A stretch of 63,661 bases of DNA from an uncultured Eubacteriales bacterium (GCA_934597725.1 CAKTSK010000011.1:1-63661); one strand, 5' to 3'; counted from the first letter of the stretch, positions 16,582-25,765 are shown. The notes: generated by a model from the sequence alone, not told the origin. Translations and numbers: made by a program.

Positions 16582-17384
16582 TGCGGATCCTTGCAGCAGA
16601 TGACGAACCTTTGATGTTGGAGATGCTGACCGACCGGATCCGGCAGGCCTGCCCCCAGGGCGAGGTCCATGCCTTTTCCAGCGCCCGGCTGCTGCTGGAA
16701 TGGGTGGAGCGGGAGGAGGGCGCTTTCGACGTGGCCTTTCTGGACATTGAGATGCCGGGCATGAGCGGCATTGCCCTGGCCCAGCGGCTGAAAGAGGCCT
16801 GTCCCCGGGGAAATATCGTTTTCGTGACCGGGTTTTCTCAGTACATGGCGGAAGCCTTTCAGCTCCATGCCAGCGGTTATATCATGAAGCCCGTGACGGT
16901 CCGGGCGGTGGAGGAGGAGCTGCGTAACCTGCGTTATCCTCCCCAGGCCACAGAGGAGCCCCGGCTGCGGGTGCAGGCCTTCGGCAACTTTGAGGTGTTT
17001 TTCCGGGGCCAGCCCGTGCATTTCAGCCGCAGCCGGACCAAGGAACTCTTTGCCTACCTCATCGACCGGCGGGGCGCGGGCAGCACCATGGGGGAGCTGC
17101 TGTCGATCCTTTGGGAGGGGCGGCTGGACACCCCCAGTGTCCGCAGCCAGCTGCGCAGCCTGATCACGGACCTGCGGACCACCCTGCATCACCTGGGGCA
17201 GGATGCGCTCATCATCAAGAAGCGGGACCTGATCGCCGTGGACCCGGAGCTGGTGGACTGCGACTATTACCGCTTCCTGGCCGGAGACCGCAGCGAGGGC
17301 AATGCCTTTCGCGGCGAGTATATGAGCAACTATTCCTGGGCAGAGACGACCTTGGGGGCGCTGGAACGCCGGAAAGCGCCCTGA
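16581..17384 (+). CDS. response regulator with C-terminal winged-helix (SARP-like) domain
   Basis: The 267-residue protein has a receiver domain (1-120) with acidic pair DD, phosphoacceptor D55 in FLDIEMPG and the conserved Lys in YIMKPV. It is followed by a winged-helix output domain (about 130-235; QAFGNFEVFFRGQPVHFSRS, then TKELFAYLIDRRG) of the OmpR/SARP kind rather than the LytTR domain usual for LytS partners. The start codon overlaps the kinase stop. Its target is unknown. The neighbouring recombinase starts 81 nt downstream with no terminator between, so it could be co-transcribed. Confidence 0.9.
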   Translation: MRILAADDEPLMLEMLTDRIRQACPQGEVHAFSSARLLLEWVEREEGAFDVAFLDIEMPGMSGIALAQRLKEACPRGNIVFVTGFSQYMAEAFQLHASGYIMKPVTVRAVEEELRNLRYPPQATEEPRLRVQAFGNFEVFFRGQPVHFSRSRTKELFAYLIDRRGAGSTMGELLSILWEGRLDTPSVRSQLRSLITDLRTTLHHLGQDALIIKKRDLIAVDPELVDCDYYRFLAGDRSEGNAFRGEYMSNYSWAETTLGALERRKAP

Positions 17385-17465
17385 CAGACATAGATGCCCT
17401 TCCGCAGGGCATACATTCCTTCCAGACAAGCTGTCTCTGCACAGCGGCGGAAGGGGTGGAGGACC

Positions 17466-18737
17466 ATGAGACAACGAGGCGGCAGCAGGGTCTGGCAGGT
17501 GGGCCTGTATATCCGCCTTTCCCGGGAGGACGGGCGGCAGGAGAGCCTGAGCGTGGCCAACCAGCGCAAAATTTTGCTGGACTACCTGGAGCAGGACTTT
17601 CCGGGGCGCTGGACGCTGGTGGACATATTTGTGGACGACGGCCTCACCGGCACCGACGACAGCCGGGCCGGGTTTCAGGACATGATCCGTCAGGTGAAGG
17701 ACGGGCGGGTGGACTGCGTGATCTGCAAGACCCTCTCCCGGGCCTTTCGGAACTATGCCGACCAGGGGTATTTTCTGGAAGAGTTCTTCCCCCGCTATCG
17801 CACCCGCTTTATTTCCCTGGGCAGCCCCCGGGTGGACAGCTTTCTGGACCCGGAGGCGGTGCAGATGGGGCTGGAAATCCCCATCAACGGCATCCTCAAC
17901 GACCGGTATGCCGCCCGGACCTCGGCCGATGTGCGCCGGACCCTGGACATGAAGCGGCGGCGGGGGGAGTTCATCGGTTCCTTTGCCCCCTATGGTTATC
18001 GGAAAGACCCGGAGAACCGGAACGCCCTGCTGCCCGACCCTGCTGCGGCCCGGGTGGTGGCGGATATCTTTTCCTGGTATCTGGATGGCATGGGAAAGGG
18101 GGCCATTGCGGCGCGGCTGAACGAGGAAGGGGTCCCCAATCCCACCGCCTATAAGGCGGAACAGGGCAGCACCTACCGCCGCCCCGGTCCGGCCAACGAC
18201 GGGCTGTGGACGGCGGTGAGTGTGGGGCGGGTCCTCACCAATCCGGTCTACGGGGGGACCCTGGTCCAGGGGCGGCAGCGGGTGATCAGCTATAAGGTCC
18301 ATCAGACCCAGTCCGTCCCGCCGGAGGAGTGGTATGTGGTGGAGGGGACCCACCCGCCTTTGGTCTCCCTGGCGGTGTGGGCGCGGGCGGCCGAGCTGGC
18401 CCGGCAGCGGACCCGCCGGGCGCCGGGGAGGGGAGAGGTCCACCTCTTTGCGGGGCTGCTCCGGTGTGCCGACTGCGGCCGGGCCATGAGCCGGAAGACC
18501 GCCCGGGGCATCGTCTACTATACCTGCTCCACCTACCGCAGAAAATCCAAGACCGCCTGCAGCAAGCACACCCTGCGGGAGGATGCCCTGCGCCGGATGG
18601 TGGCGGGCTGGCTGGGCTGTGACGAGGCGGCGCTGACCCGCCCCCTCCTGTTTGCCGAAATTCAGGAGATCCTGGTGCAGGAAGGGGGAAGGGTGGAAAT
18701 TTGTCCGCTGGAAAAAGACGTTCTCGCGGAAACTTAA
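17466..18737 (+). CDS. large serine recombinase
   Basis: The 423-residue protein has a resolvase catalytic domain (about 10-160), with the nucleophile in GLYIRLSRED (S19) and conserved arginines. It is followed by a Recombinase domain (about 180-290; GFAPYGYRK-type motif present as SFAPYGYRKDP) and a zinc ribbon (about 335-372; CADCGRAM and YTCSTY). This is the TnpX/skin-element/phage integrase class, which cuts both strands at two-bp cores. It is on the short side, with little of the long C-terminal coiled coil. ATG follows GGTGGAGGACC. No mobile-element genes surround it, and its stop codon overlaps the Pho box of phoP. The substrate sites are unknown; see the split collagen-like genes. Confidence 0.93.
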   Translation: MRQRGGSRVWQVGLYIRLSREDGRQESLSVANQRKILLDYLEQDFPGRWTLVDIFVDDGLTGTDDSRAGFQDMIRQVKDGRVDCVICKTLSRAFRNYADQGYFLEEFFPRYRTRFISLGSPRVDSFLDPEAVQMGLEIPINGILNDRYAARTSADVRRTLDMKRRRGEFIGSFAPYGYRKDPENRNALLPDPAAARVVADIFSWYLDGMGKGAIAARLNEEGVPNPTAYKAEQGSTYRRPGPANDGLWTAVSVGRVLTNPVYGGTLVQGRQRVISYKVHQTQSVPPEEWYVVEGTHPPLVSLAVWARAAELARQRTRRAPGRGEVHLFAGLLRCADCGRAMSRKTARGIVYYTCSTYRRKSKTACSKHTLREDALRRMVAGWLGCDEAALTRPLLFAEIQEILVQEGGRVEICPLEKDVLAET

Positions 18738-18788
18738 CAAGAACTTAATCTTGGGCTGGTTGTTGATTTTACATATCCCCGTTAGACT
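18734..18788 (+). promoter_or_regulatory. Pho-box promoter of phoP
   Basis: TTAACA (18734) and TTAATC (18745) lie 11 bp apart, with a third in-phase repeat TTTTAC at 18767 (33 bp from the first). A -10-like TTAGACT lies at 18782-18788. The spacing equals that before pstS and the Na/Pi cotransporter gene, implying autoregulation of phoP by phosphorylated PhoP. Confidence 0.8.
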
Positions 18789-18834
18789 GTGGTAAAGAAA
18801 CGGTTAAATACTGGGAGAAAGGGAGGATGCTTGG

Positions 18835-19515
18835 ATGGATCGCATCTATTTGTTGGAGGACGACGACAGCATTCGGAAGCTGGTGATCTATGCCCTGACC
18901 AGCCAGGGCTATGAGGCGCGGGGGTTTGAGCGCCCGGCAGAGTTCTGGAAAGCCATGGAGGGGCCGCAGCCCGCGCTGGTCCTGCTGGACATCATGCTGC
19001 CGGAGGAGGATGGCCTGTCCATCCTGCAAAAGCTCCGGGCCTCGGCGGCCACGAAAAAGCTGCCGGTGATTATGCTCACCGCCAAAAACACCGAGTACGA
19101 CCGGGTGGTGGGGCTGGACAGCGGGGCGGATGACTTCATCTCCAAGCCTTTTGGCATGATGGAGCTGGTGGCCCGGGTGCGGGCCGTGCTGCGCCGCACC
19201 GCCCAGAAGCAGGCCGGCGACGACTACCAGGTGGGAGACCTCTTCGTCAGCCCCCAGCGCCATGTGGTGCGGGTGAAGGAGGAAGAGGTGGCGCTGACCA
19301 ACAAGGAGTTTGAGCTGCTGTGCCTGCTGCTGGAGCACCAGGGCATGGCCATGACCCGGGACGCCATCATGGACGGCGTGTGGGGGCAGGAGTTCAGCCG
19401 GGAGAACCGGACGCTGGACGTCCATGTGCGGACCCTGCGGACCAAGCTGGGGGAGGCCGGGCGCTGCATTGAGACGGTGCGCGGCGTGGGCTATAAGATC
19501 GGAGGAGCGCCGTGA
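18835..19515 (+). CDS. phoP: OmpR-family response regulator, PhoP/PhoB type
   Basis: The 226-residue protein has a receiver domain with phosphoacceptor D52 (LLDIMLPEEDG), T/K switch residues in IMLTAKN and ISKPFG, and a winged-helix domain from about residue 130 (LTNKEFELLCLLLEHQG; RTLDVHVRTLR). It should control phosphate-starvation genes together with PhoR, encoded 4 nt overlapping downstream. The Pho assignment rests on the Pho box in front and on the pst operon 2.7 kb downstream. ATG 18835 follows AAAGGGAGG, with a second in-phase candidate absent. Confidence 0.93.
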   Translation: MDRIYLLEDDDSIRKLVIYALTSQGYEARGFERPAEFWKAMEGPQPALVLLDIMLPEEDGLSILQKLRASAATKKLPVIMLTAKNTEYDRVVGLDSGADDFISKPFGMMELVARVRAVLRRTAQKQAGDDYQVGDLFVSPQRHVVRVKEEEVALTNKEFELLCLLLEHQGMAMTRDAIMDGVWGQEFSRENRTLDVHVRTLRTKLGEAGRCIETVRGVGYKIGGAP

Positions 19516-21242
19516 CCGGAAAGATCTTCCGCAGCTGCTTTCTGGTGGGCCTGGCTGTGATGGCCCTGTGCATGGGCATGTTTCTGCTGGTGATGACCGG
19601 CCAGTATGAGGAGGAGGTCTATCACCGGCTGGAAGAGGAACTGGCCTATGTGAAGCAGGGCATGGAGCAGAGCGGGCCGGCCTATTTTGAGGGGCTGGAA
19701 ACAGACCAGCGGCTGACCCTGGTGGCGAAAGACGGGACGGTGCTGTATGACAACATTGCCGACGAGACCACCATGGAGAACCATGCAGACCGCACGGAGA
19801 TCCTCCAGGCCCAGCAGGAAGGGACCGGCCGCAGCAAGCACCTGTCCGAGACCTTGCTGGAAAAAACGATGTACTGTGCGGTCCGGCTGGCCGACGGCAG
19901 CGTCCTGCGGATCTCCTGTGTGGAGACCACCATGGGCGCGCTGGCCCTGCAGGTGATGCAGCCGGTGCTGTGGGTCCTGGTGCTGGCGGTGCTCTTCTCC
20001 GGGGTGCTGGCCTCCCGGCTGGCCCGGCAGATCGTGCGCCCCATCAATGCCCTGGACCTGGAGGACCCCCGGCTGGACGAGAGCTATCAGGAGCTCTCTC
20101 CCCTGGTCCGCCGCCTGCGGGAGCAGAACCGCACCATCGGCCAGCAGATGGAAGCCCTGGGCCGCCGCCAGCGGGAGTTTTCCGCGCTGGCGGAAAACAT
20201 GAACGAGGGGGTGCTGCTGCTGGACAGCCGCTGCCGCATCCTCTTTGGCAACCAGAGCGCCTTTGCCCTGCTGGGGCAGGGGGACGAGCCGGCCGATTCG
20301 GAGGGCACGGAATTTCTCCGCCAGGATACCTGCCGCCGGGAGATCTGGGAGGCGGCAGGGCGGGCCTTGGCCGGCCGCCACACCGGCGCGCTCATGGACG
20401 CGGATGGCCACACCTTTGAGATCCTGGCCAGCCCGGTGGCCGCCAGCGGACAGGTCACCGGCGCGGTGATCCTGCTGGTGGACGTGACCGAGCGGGAGGA
20501 GCGGGAGAGCCTGCGGCGGGAGTTCTCCGCCAACGTCTCCCATGAGCTGAAAACCCCCCTCACGGCCATCTCCGGCTTTGCGGAGCTGATGAAGGAGGGG
20601 CTGGTGGACGCGGAGACGATGCGGGAGTTCGCCGGGGACATTTACAAGGAGTGTGCCCAGCTGGTGGCGCTCATCGACGACATCATGAAGCTCTCCCGCC
20701 TGGACGAGGGCTCCGGCGAGGTGACGCCGGAGATCGTGGACCTCTATGCCCTGGCCAAGCTGGTGCAGGAGGAGCTGCGGACGACGGCGGAAAAAAGCCA
20801 GATCACCTTCCAGGTAGAGGGAACCCACCAGCAGATCCGCGGGGTGTGGCGCATCCTGCGGGAGATGCTGTACAATCTCTGCGACAACGCCATTAAGTAT
20901 AACACGGCAGGGGGTACGGTCACCGTCCGGATCACCGGCGATGACGAGACGGCGGTCCTGTCCGTGCAGGACAACGGCATCGGCATCCCCAAGGGCCAGC
21001 AGGACCGGGTCTTTGAGCGGTTTTACCGGGTGGACAAAAGCCATTCCCGCCAGTTGGGCGGCACCGGTCTGGGGCTGTCCATCGTCAAGCACGGGGCCCA
21101 GTATCACAACGCGGACCTCACCCTGACCAGTGAGCTGGGGGTGGGGACGACCATCACCGTTGCCTTTTCCAGGAAAGAGACTACAGCGGCAGAAGTCCAG
21201 CTTCCAGCCCAGGAACCTGAGGCTGGAACAGAAGATTCCTGA
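19512..21242 (+). CDS. phoR: phosphate-responsive sensor histidine kinase
   Basis: The 576-residue protein has an N-terminal membrane helix, an extracytoplasmic domain (about 35-145), a second helix, a PAS-like segment (about 220-320), then HisKA with H344 in SHELKTPLTAISGF and HATPase_c with NAIKYN, DNGIGIP and GGTGLGLSIVKH. GTG 19512 overlaps the phoP stop, typical of a coupled two-component pair. It is expected to work with the PstSCAB-PhoU complex encoded just downstream, which represses its kinase activity when phosphate is plentiful. Length and domain order match clostridial PhoR. Confidence 0.93.
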   Translation: MTGKIFRSCFLVGLAVMALCMGMFLLVMTGQYEEEVYHRLEEELAYVKQGMEQSGPAYFEGLETDQRLTLVAKDGTVLYDNIADETTMENHADRTEILQAQQEGTGRSKHLSETLLEKTMYCAVRLADGSVLRISCVETTMGALALQVMQPVLWVLVLAVLFSGVLASRLARQIVRPINALDLEDPRLDESYQELSPLVRRLREQNRTIGQQMEALGRRQREFSALAENMNEGVLLLDSRCRILFGNQSAFALLGQGDEPADSEGTEFLRQDTCRREIWEAAGRALAGRHTGALMDADGHTFEILASPVAASGQVTGAVILLVDVTEREERESLRREFSANVSHELKTPLTAISGFAELMKEGLVDAETMREFAGDIYKECAQLVALIDDIMKLSRLDEGSGEVTPEIVDLYALAKLVQEELRTTAEKSQITFQVEGTHQQIRGVWRILREMLYNLCDNAIKYNTAGGTVTVRITGDDETAVLSVQDNGIGIPKGQQDRVFERFYRVDKSHSRQLGGTGLGLSIVKHGAQYHNADLTLTSELGVGTTITVAFSRKETTAAEVQLPAQEPEAGTEDS

Positions 21243-21297
21243 CGATCCTATTCATCATCCAATATAGCAAATTGATCAAGAAAGAAGGTATGGTACG

Positions 21298-21957
21298 ATG
21301 ATCACCTTTGAAGAAATAAAGAAAGATCCGGGCATCCGGACGTACATTAAAAAGGCCGACGAATCCCTCATCAACCTGGGCTTTACCGAGCACAGCTTTG
21401 CCCATGTGGGCCTGGTGGCCGCCAACAGCAAATATATTCTGGAAACCATGGGCTACTCCGCGCGGGAGGTGGAGCTGGTACAGATCGCGGCCTATCTCCA
21501 CGACATCGGCAACCTGGTCAACCGCATCGACCACTCCCAGAGCGGGGCGGTCATGGCCTTCCGGCTGCTGGACCACCTGCACATGGACCCCCTGGACATT
21601 GCGGAAGTGGTCACCGCCATCGGCAACCACGACGAGGGGACCGGGACCCCGGTCAGCCCTCTGGCAGCGGCCCTCATCCTGGCGGACAAATCCGATGTGC
21701 GCCGCAGCCGGGTGCGGAACCAGGACACCAGCAAGTTTGACATCCACGACCGGGTGAACTATTCGGTGACCAAGGCAGAACTGAAGATCAACGAGAGCAA
21801 GACCCTCATCAAGCTCAAGCTCCACATCGACACCCACTATGGGTCGGTGATGGACTATTTTGAGATCTTCCTCAACCGGATGGTCCTCTGCCGCAAGGCC
21901 GCAGAAACGCTGGGGCTGCAATTCAAGCTGATCATCAACGAGCAGCAGCTGATCTGA
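21298..21957 (+). CDS. HD-domain phosphohydrolase
   Basis: The 219-residue cytoplasmic protein carries the HD metal-binding signature: an early HSFAH, then YLHDIGN (about 64-70), NHDEGTG and DKSDVRRSR. The ATG follows AAGAAAGGTATGGTACG. HD proteins of this size hydrolyse nucleotides or (p)ppGpp-like phosphate esters; the substrate is unknown. Its place between phoR and pstS, ahead of a terminator, makes it the third gene of the phoPR transcript, so a phosphate-salvage or signalling role is a reasonable inference. Confidence 0.85.
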   Translation: MITFEEIKKDPGIRTYIKKADESLINLGFTEHSFAHVGLVAANSKYILETMGYSAREVELVQIAAYLHDIGNLVNRIDHSQSGAVMAFRLLDHLHMDPLDIAEVVTAIGNHDEGTGTPVSPLAAALILADKSDVRRSRVRNQDTSKFDIHDRVNYSVTKAELKINESKTLIKLKLHIDTHYGSVMDYFEIFLNRMVLCRKAAETLGLQFKLIINEQQLI

Positions 21958-21972
21958 AAAAAGAACCTGACG

Positions 21973-22009
21973 AACCGTCCTGAGACAACTGTCTCGGGGC
22001 GGTTTTTTG
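21973..22009 (+). terminator. terminator of the phoPR-HD transcript
   Basis: ACCGTCCTGAGACA / TGTCTCGGGGCGGT stem (one wobble or mismatch zone) followed by TTTTTT. Confidence 0.88.
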
Positions 22010-22072
22010 CTGTGCCGGGACAAAGGGCGTTCGGCAGCGGGTAAAATTCCATCCGCAAAAAAGAACCGGAAC

Positions 22073-22126
22073 TTAACCAAAACTTTATGCTTCTCTGGTT
22101 TTTCCTTTAACAGAAAGCTGATAAAT
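22073..22126 (+). promoter_or_regulatory. Pho-box promoter of pstS
   Basis: TTAACC (22073) and TTTATG (22084) are 11 bp apart, a third in-phase repeat TTTAAC lies at 22106, and a -10-like ATAAAT at 22121. This is the same geometry as the promoters at 18.7 and 26.5 kb. Confidence 0.82.
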
Positions 22127-22180
22127 TGTAACTCGTGCAAGACAAGAGTACAAAAACAGAAAGAAATGAGGAATTTCAAA

Positions 22181-23059
22181 ATGAAAAGAACCATGAAGAA
22201 AGCAATGAGCATTCTGGCCGCCTCTGCGGTGCTGGCCCTGACGCTGGCCGGCTGCGGCAGCAGCGACGCCCCCAGCACCAGCGAGGAGGGAAAGGACAGC
22301 GAAGGAACCACCCTGTCCGGCACCGTAGCCACCAACGGCTCCACCTCCATGGAAAAGGTCATCGGCAACCTGAAGGAGCAGTTCGAGAGCGACAACGGCG
22401 GCAGCGTCACCGTGTCCTATGACGCCACCGGCTCCGGCGCTGGCATCGAGGCCGTGACCAACGGCACCGCCGACATCGGCCTGTCCTCCCGGGCGCTGAA
22501 GGAGGAAGAGACCGCCGGCGGCCTGACCGGCACCACCGTGGCTCTGGACGGCATCGCCGTCATCGTCAACGCCGACAGCCAGGTGAAGGACCTGACCGTG
22601 GAGCAGATCGCCAAGATCTTCACCGGGGAGATCACCAACTGGAGCGAAGTGGGGGGCGCAGACGGTGCGATCGCCTGCATCGGCCGCGAGGCCAACTCCG
22701 GCACCCGGGACGGCTTTGAGTCCATCACCGGCACCGAGGACGCCTGCAAGCTCAGCCAGGAGCTGACCTCCACCGGCGCCGTCATCGAGGCCGTCAAGAG
22801 CAGCCCCAACGCCATCGGCTACGCCTCCCTCTCCTCTGTGGAAGGCAAGGAGGGCATCAAGGCCCTGACTGTGGGCGGGGTGGCCTGCTCCGAGGAGACC
22901 GTCCTGGACGGCAGCTATGAGATCCAGCGTCCCTTCGTGCTGGTGACCAAGACCGACGGCAAGCTGTCCGAGGCGGCCCAGGCCTTCTTCGACTATGCCA
23001 CTTCCGCAGACGCCAGCGACCTCATCCGCAACGCCGGTGCGGTCCCCACGGCGAAGTAA
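22181..23059 (+). CDS. pstS: phosphate ABC transporter substrate-binding lipoprotein
   Basis: The 292-residue phosphate-binding protein has a lipoprotein signal (LALTLAGCGSS) followed by the PstS fold. Phosphate-contact motifs are visible: NGSTSMEKV near the N-terminus, SYDATGSGAGIEAV, DIGLSSRAL, and REANSGTRDGF. ATG 22181 follows TGAGGAATTTC; the longer frame from 22007 begins upstream of the promoter's -10 region and is rejected. It delivers phosphate to PstCA. The gene is the first of pstSCAB-phoU and is preceded by a Pho box. A hairpin in the 107-nt gap to pstC may raise pstS mRNA levels over the rest. Confidence 0.97.
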   Translation: MKRTMKKAMSILAASAVLALTLAGCGSSDAPSTSEEGKDSEGTTLSGTVATNGSTSMEKVIGNLKEQFESDNGGSVTVSYDATGSGAGIEAVTNGTADIGLSSRALKEEETAGGLTGTTVALDGIAVIVNADSQVKDLTVEQIAKIFTGEITNWSEVGGADGAIACIGREANSGTRDGFESITGTEDACKLSQELTSTGAVIEAVKSSPNAIGYASLSSVEGKEGIKALTVGGVACSEETVLDGSYEIQRPFVLVTKTDGKLSEAAQAFFDYATSADASDLIRNAGAVPTAK

Positions 23060-23073
23060 GAAGCACCAGCTTC

Positions 23074-23123
23074 CCGGCGGCGCAAGCCTCCCACCCACGG
23101 GGGACGGAGGCCGACGCCGCCGG
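23074..23123 (+). promoter_or_regulatory. pstS-pstC intergenic hairpin
   Basis: CCGGCGGCG / CGCCGCCGG outer stem with an inner AGCCTCC / GGAGGC pairing and no T-run. Such structures between a binding-protein gene and its permease genes commonly stabilise the upstream mRNA. Confidence 0.55.
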
Positions 23124-23166
23124 ATGTCTTTGGTGAGAAACCACAGCTGCAGAGAAGGAGCGATCC

Positions 23167-24117
23167 ATGGAAAAGACAATGAAATCCCTCTCCGCCGTGC
23201 CGGTCCGTGCCGCAGGGCGGGAGACCAGCGGCGCACCCAAGGGCCGCAGCGCGAAGGATGCCATCGAATGGCTCATGCACCTGATTTTCCTGCTGTGCGG
23301 GATCATTGCGGTGGCCTTTGTGTTGTTTATCAGCATCTACCTGATCATTTCCGGCGTGCCCGCCATCCAGGAGATCGGCCTGAAAGAATTTCTCTTCGGG
23401 CAGACCTGGGCCCCCACGGCCTCTGATCCCGCCTACGGTATCCTGCCCTTTATCCTTACCTCCATCTATGGCACGGCAGGGGCCGTGATCCTGGGCGTTC
23501 CCGTGGGCCTGATGACGGCGGTGTTCCTGGCCAAGGTGGCCCCGCCCCGGGTGGCGGCGATGATCCACACCGCAGTGGAACTGCTGGCGGGTATCCCGTC
23601 GGTGGTCTACGGCCTGGTGGGCATGATCGTCCTGGTCCCCGGCATTCAGAAGACCTTTGGTCTGGCCTCCGGCGCCTGCCTGCTGGCCGCCATCCTGGTG
23701 CTGGCCATCATGATCCTGCCGTCCATCATCAGCGTTTCTGAGACGGCCCTGCGGGCTGTGCCGGCAGAGTATGAACAGGCTTCTCTGGCCCTGGGCGCCA
23801 CCCATCTGGAGACGGTGTTCCGGGTCTCCCTGCCCGCCGCCCGCAGCGGCGTGGCCACTGCCGTGGTGCTGGGCGTGGGCCGGGCCATCGGCGAGGCCAT
23901 GGCCATCATCATGGTGGCCGGCAACGTGGCCAATCTGCCCGGCCTGTTCCAGTCGGTGCGCTTCCTCACCACGGCCATCGCTTCGGAGATGTCCTATGCT
24001 TCGGTGGGCAGCCTCCACCGGGACGCGCTGTTTTCCATCGGGCTGGTGCTCTTCCTGTTCATCATGCTCATCAACGTCTTCCTGAACGTGTGTATCAAAC
24101 GAAAGAAGGAGAACTGA
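23167..24117 (+). CDS. pstC: phosphate ABC transporter permease PstC
   Basis: The 316-residue inner-membrane permease has six helices after a cytoplasmic N-terminus. The ABC-coupling loop is clear (EYEQASLALGATHLETVFRV), and the C-terminal part has GRAIGEAMAIIMVAGN. ATG follows GAGAAGGAGCG. It pairs with PstA to form the phosphate channel; the pstA start lies 1 nt after its stop. The size is normal. Confidence 0.96.
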   Translation: MEKTMKSLSAVPVRAAGRETSGAPKGRSAKDAIEWLMHLIFLLCGIIAVAFVLFISIYLIISGVPAIQEIGLKEFLFGQTWAPTASDPAYGILPFILTSIYGTAGAVILGVPVGLMTAVFLAKVAPPRVAAMIHTAVELLAGIPSVVYGLVGMIVLVPGIQKTFGLASGACLLAAILVLAIMILPSIISVSETALRAVPAEYEQASLALGATHLETVFRVSLPAARSGVATAVVLGVGRAIGEAMAIIMVAGNVANLPGLFQSVRFLTTAIASEMSYASVGSLHRDALFSIGLVLFLFIMLINVFLNVCIKRKKEN

Positions 24118-24118
24118 C

Positions 24119-24973
24119 ATGTATACGCTCTCTCCCCGCCGCAAGGCCTATGACCGCACCCTGCGTGGGCTGCTGTATCTGTGTGCAGGGATCACCTGTG
24201 CGCTGCTGGTCTTTCTCATCGGCTATATCTTCTATCGGGGCCTGGGCAACATCAGCTGGGCGCTGCTGTCCACCCAGACCAGCTACATCAATGACACCAT
24301 CGGCATCCTGCCCAACCTGCTCAACACCCTGTACATCATTCTGCTGTCCATGGTCATCGTCCTGCCTCTGGGCGTGGGCGCGGCCATCTATCTGACGGAA
24401 TATGCCGCCAATCGCAAGGTGGTGGCCATCATTGAGTTCGCTACGGAGACCCTCACCGGCATCCCTTCGATCATCTTCGGTCTGGTGGGTATGCTCTTTT
24501 TCCTGCAGCTGTTCGGCCTGAAAGCAGGCATCCTGGCCGGCGGCCTGACCCTGGTGATCATGATTTTGCCTACCATCGTCCGCACCACCCAGGAAAGCCT
24601 GAAAACGGTGCCCCAGTCCTACCGGGAGGGGGCCTTGGCCCTGGGGGCAGGGAAGTGGCACATGGTGCGTACTGTGGTCCTGCCCAACGCGGTGGACGGC
24701 ATCGTCACCGGCTGTATCCTGTCCATTGGCCGCATCGTGGGCGAGTCCGCCGCCCTGCTGTTTACGGCGGGGTTCGGCCTGGAGCTGAACAACTTCCTCA
24801 CCTCTCTGGAGGCATCCTCCGCCACCCTGACGGTGGCCCTGTACGTCTACGCCAACGAGCGCGGAGAGACGGGGGTGGCCTTTGCCATCGCCGCCGTCCT
24901 GATGCTGTTGGTGTTCCTCCTGAACTTCTCCGCCAACAAGGCCGGAAAGAAACTGAAACGAAAGGCAGGCTGA
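24119..24973 (+). CDS. pstA: phosphate ABC transporter permease PstA
   Basis: The 284-residue permease has six helices and is the partner of PstC. The EAA-like coupling loop reads SYREGALALGAGKWHMVRTV, and the helix after it contains GRIVGESAALLFTAG. ATG 24119 follows AAGAAGGAGAACTGAC, virtually abutting pstC. It is followed after 3 nt by pstB. All features match the high-affinity phosphate uptake system. Confidence 0.96.
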   Translation: MYTLSPRRKAYDRTLRGLLYLCAGITCALLVFLIGYIFYRGLGNISWALLSTQTSYINDTIGILPNLLNTLYIILLSMVIVLPLGVGAAIYLTEYAANRKVVAIIEFATETLTGIPSIIFGLVGMLFFLQLFGLKAGILAGGLTLVIMILPTIVRTTQESLKTVPQSYREGALALGAGKWHMVRTVVLPNAVDGIVTGCILSIGRIVGESAALLFTAGFGLELNNFLTSLEASSATLTVALYVYANERGETGVAFAIAAVLMLLVFLLNFSANKAGKKLKRKAG

Positions 24974-24976
24974 CCT

Positions 24977-25765
24977 ATGGCAGCTGATATCATTACCGCC
25001 AAGTCCCTGAACCTGTGGTATGGCGCCGACGGCAAGACCAGCGCCGCCGACCGGGGACATCACGCGCTGAAAGAGATCAACGTCTCCATTCCCGCCCGGC
25101 AGATCACCGCCCTCATCGGGCCTTCCGGTTGCGGCAAATCCACCTTTCTGAAAACCCTCAACCGCATGAACGACCTGGTCCCCGGGGTCCACATCGAGGG
25201 AGAGGTCCGCTTCGACGGGCAGAATATCTTTGACCGGTCGCTGGATGTGACCTGGCTGCGCAAGCAAGTGGGCATGGTCTTTCAGAAGGCCAACCCCTTC
25301 CCCATGTCCATCTATGACAACGTGGCATACGGCCCCCGGACCCACGGCATCCGCAGCCGGAGCGAGCTGGACGGCATTGTGGAGAAGTCCCTGCGGGACG
25401 CCGCCATCTGGGAGGAAGTGAAGGACCGGCTGAAGAAGAGCGCCCTGGGCCTCTCCGGCGGCCAGCAGCAGCGGCTGTGCATCGCCCGGGCCCTGGCCAA
25501 CGCGCCGGAGGTGCTGCTCATGGACGAGTCTACCTCTGCCCTGGACCCCATTTCCACCTCGAAGATCGAGGATCTGGCGGTGGAGCTGAAAGAGAAGTAT
25601 ACCGTGGTCATGGTCACCCACAACATGCAGCAGGCCGCCCGCGTGTCGGACAAGACCGCCTTTTTCCTGCTGGGTGAGCTGGTGGAGTTCGGAGAGACCG
25701 ACCAGATCTTCAGTATGCCGAAGGACAAGCGCACCGAGGAGTATATCACGGGGAGGTTCGGATAA
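24977..25765 (+). CDS. pstB: phosphate ABC transporter ATPase
   Basis: The 262-residue ATPase energises PstCA. Walker A is GPSGCGKST (about residues 49-57), the signature LSGGQQQRLCIARAL, Walker B VLLMDESTSALD and the switch His in VTHNMQQ. NRMNDL after Walker A is characteristic of PstB. The N-terminus contains a slightly extended loop (GADGKTSAADRGHH) compared with the common form. The stop overlaps the phoU start (TAATG), so the two are translationally coupled. Confidence 0.97.
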   Translation: MAADIITAKSLNLWYGADGKTSAADRGHHALKEINVSIPARQITALIGPSGCGKSTFLKTLNRMNDLVPGVHIEGEVRFDGQNIFDRSLDVTWLRKQVGMVFQKANPFPMSIYDNVAYGPRTHGIRSRSELDGIVEKSLRDAAIWEEVKDRLKKSALGLSGGQQQRLCIARALANAPEVLLMDESTSALDPISTSKIEDLAVELKEKYTVVMVTHNMQQAARVSDKTAFFLLGELVEFGETDQIFSMPKDKRTEEYITGRFG

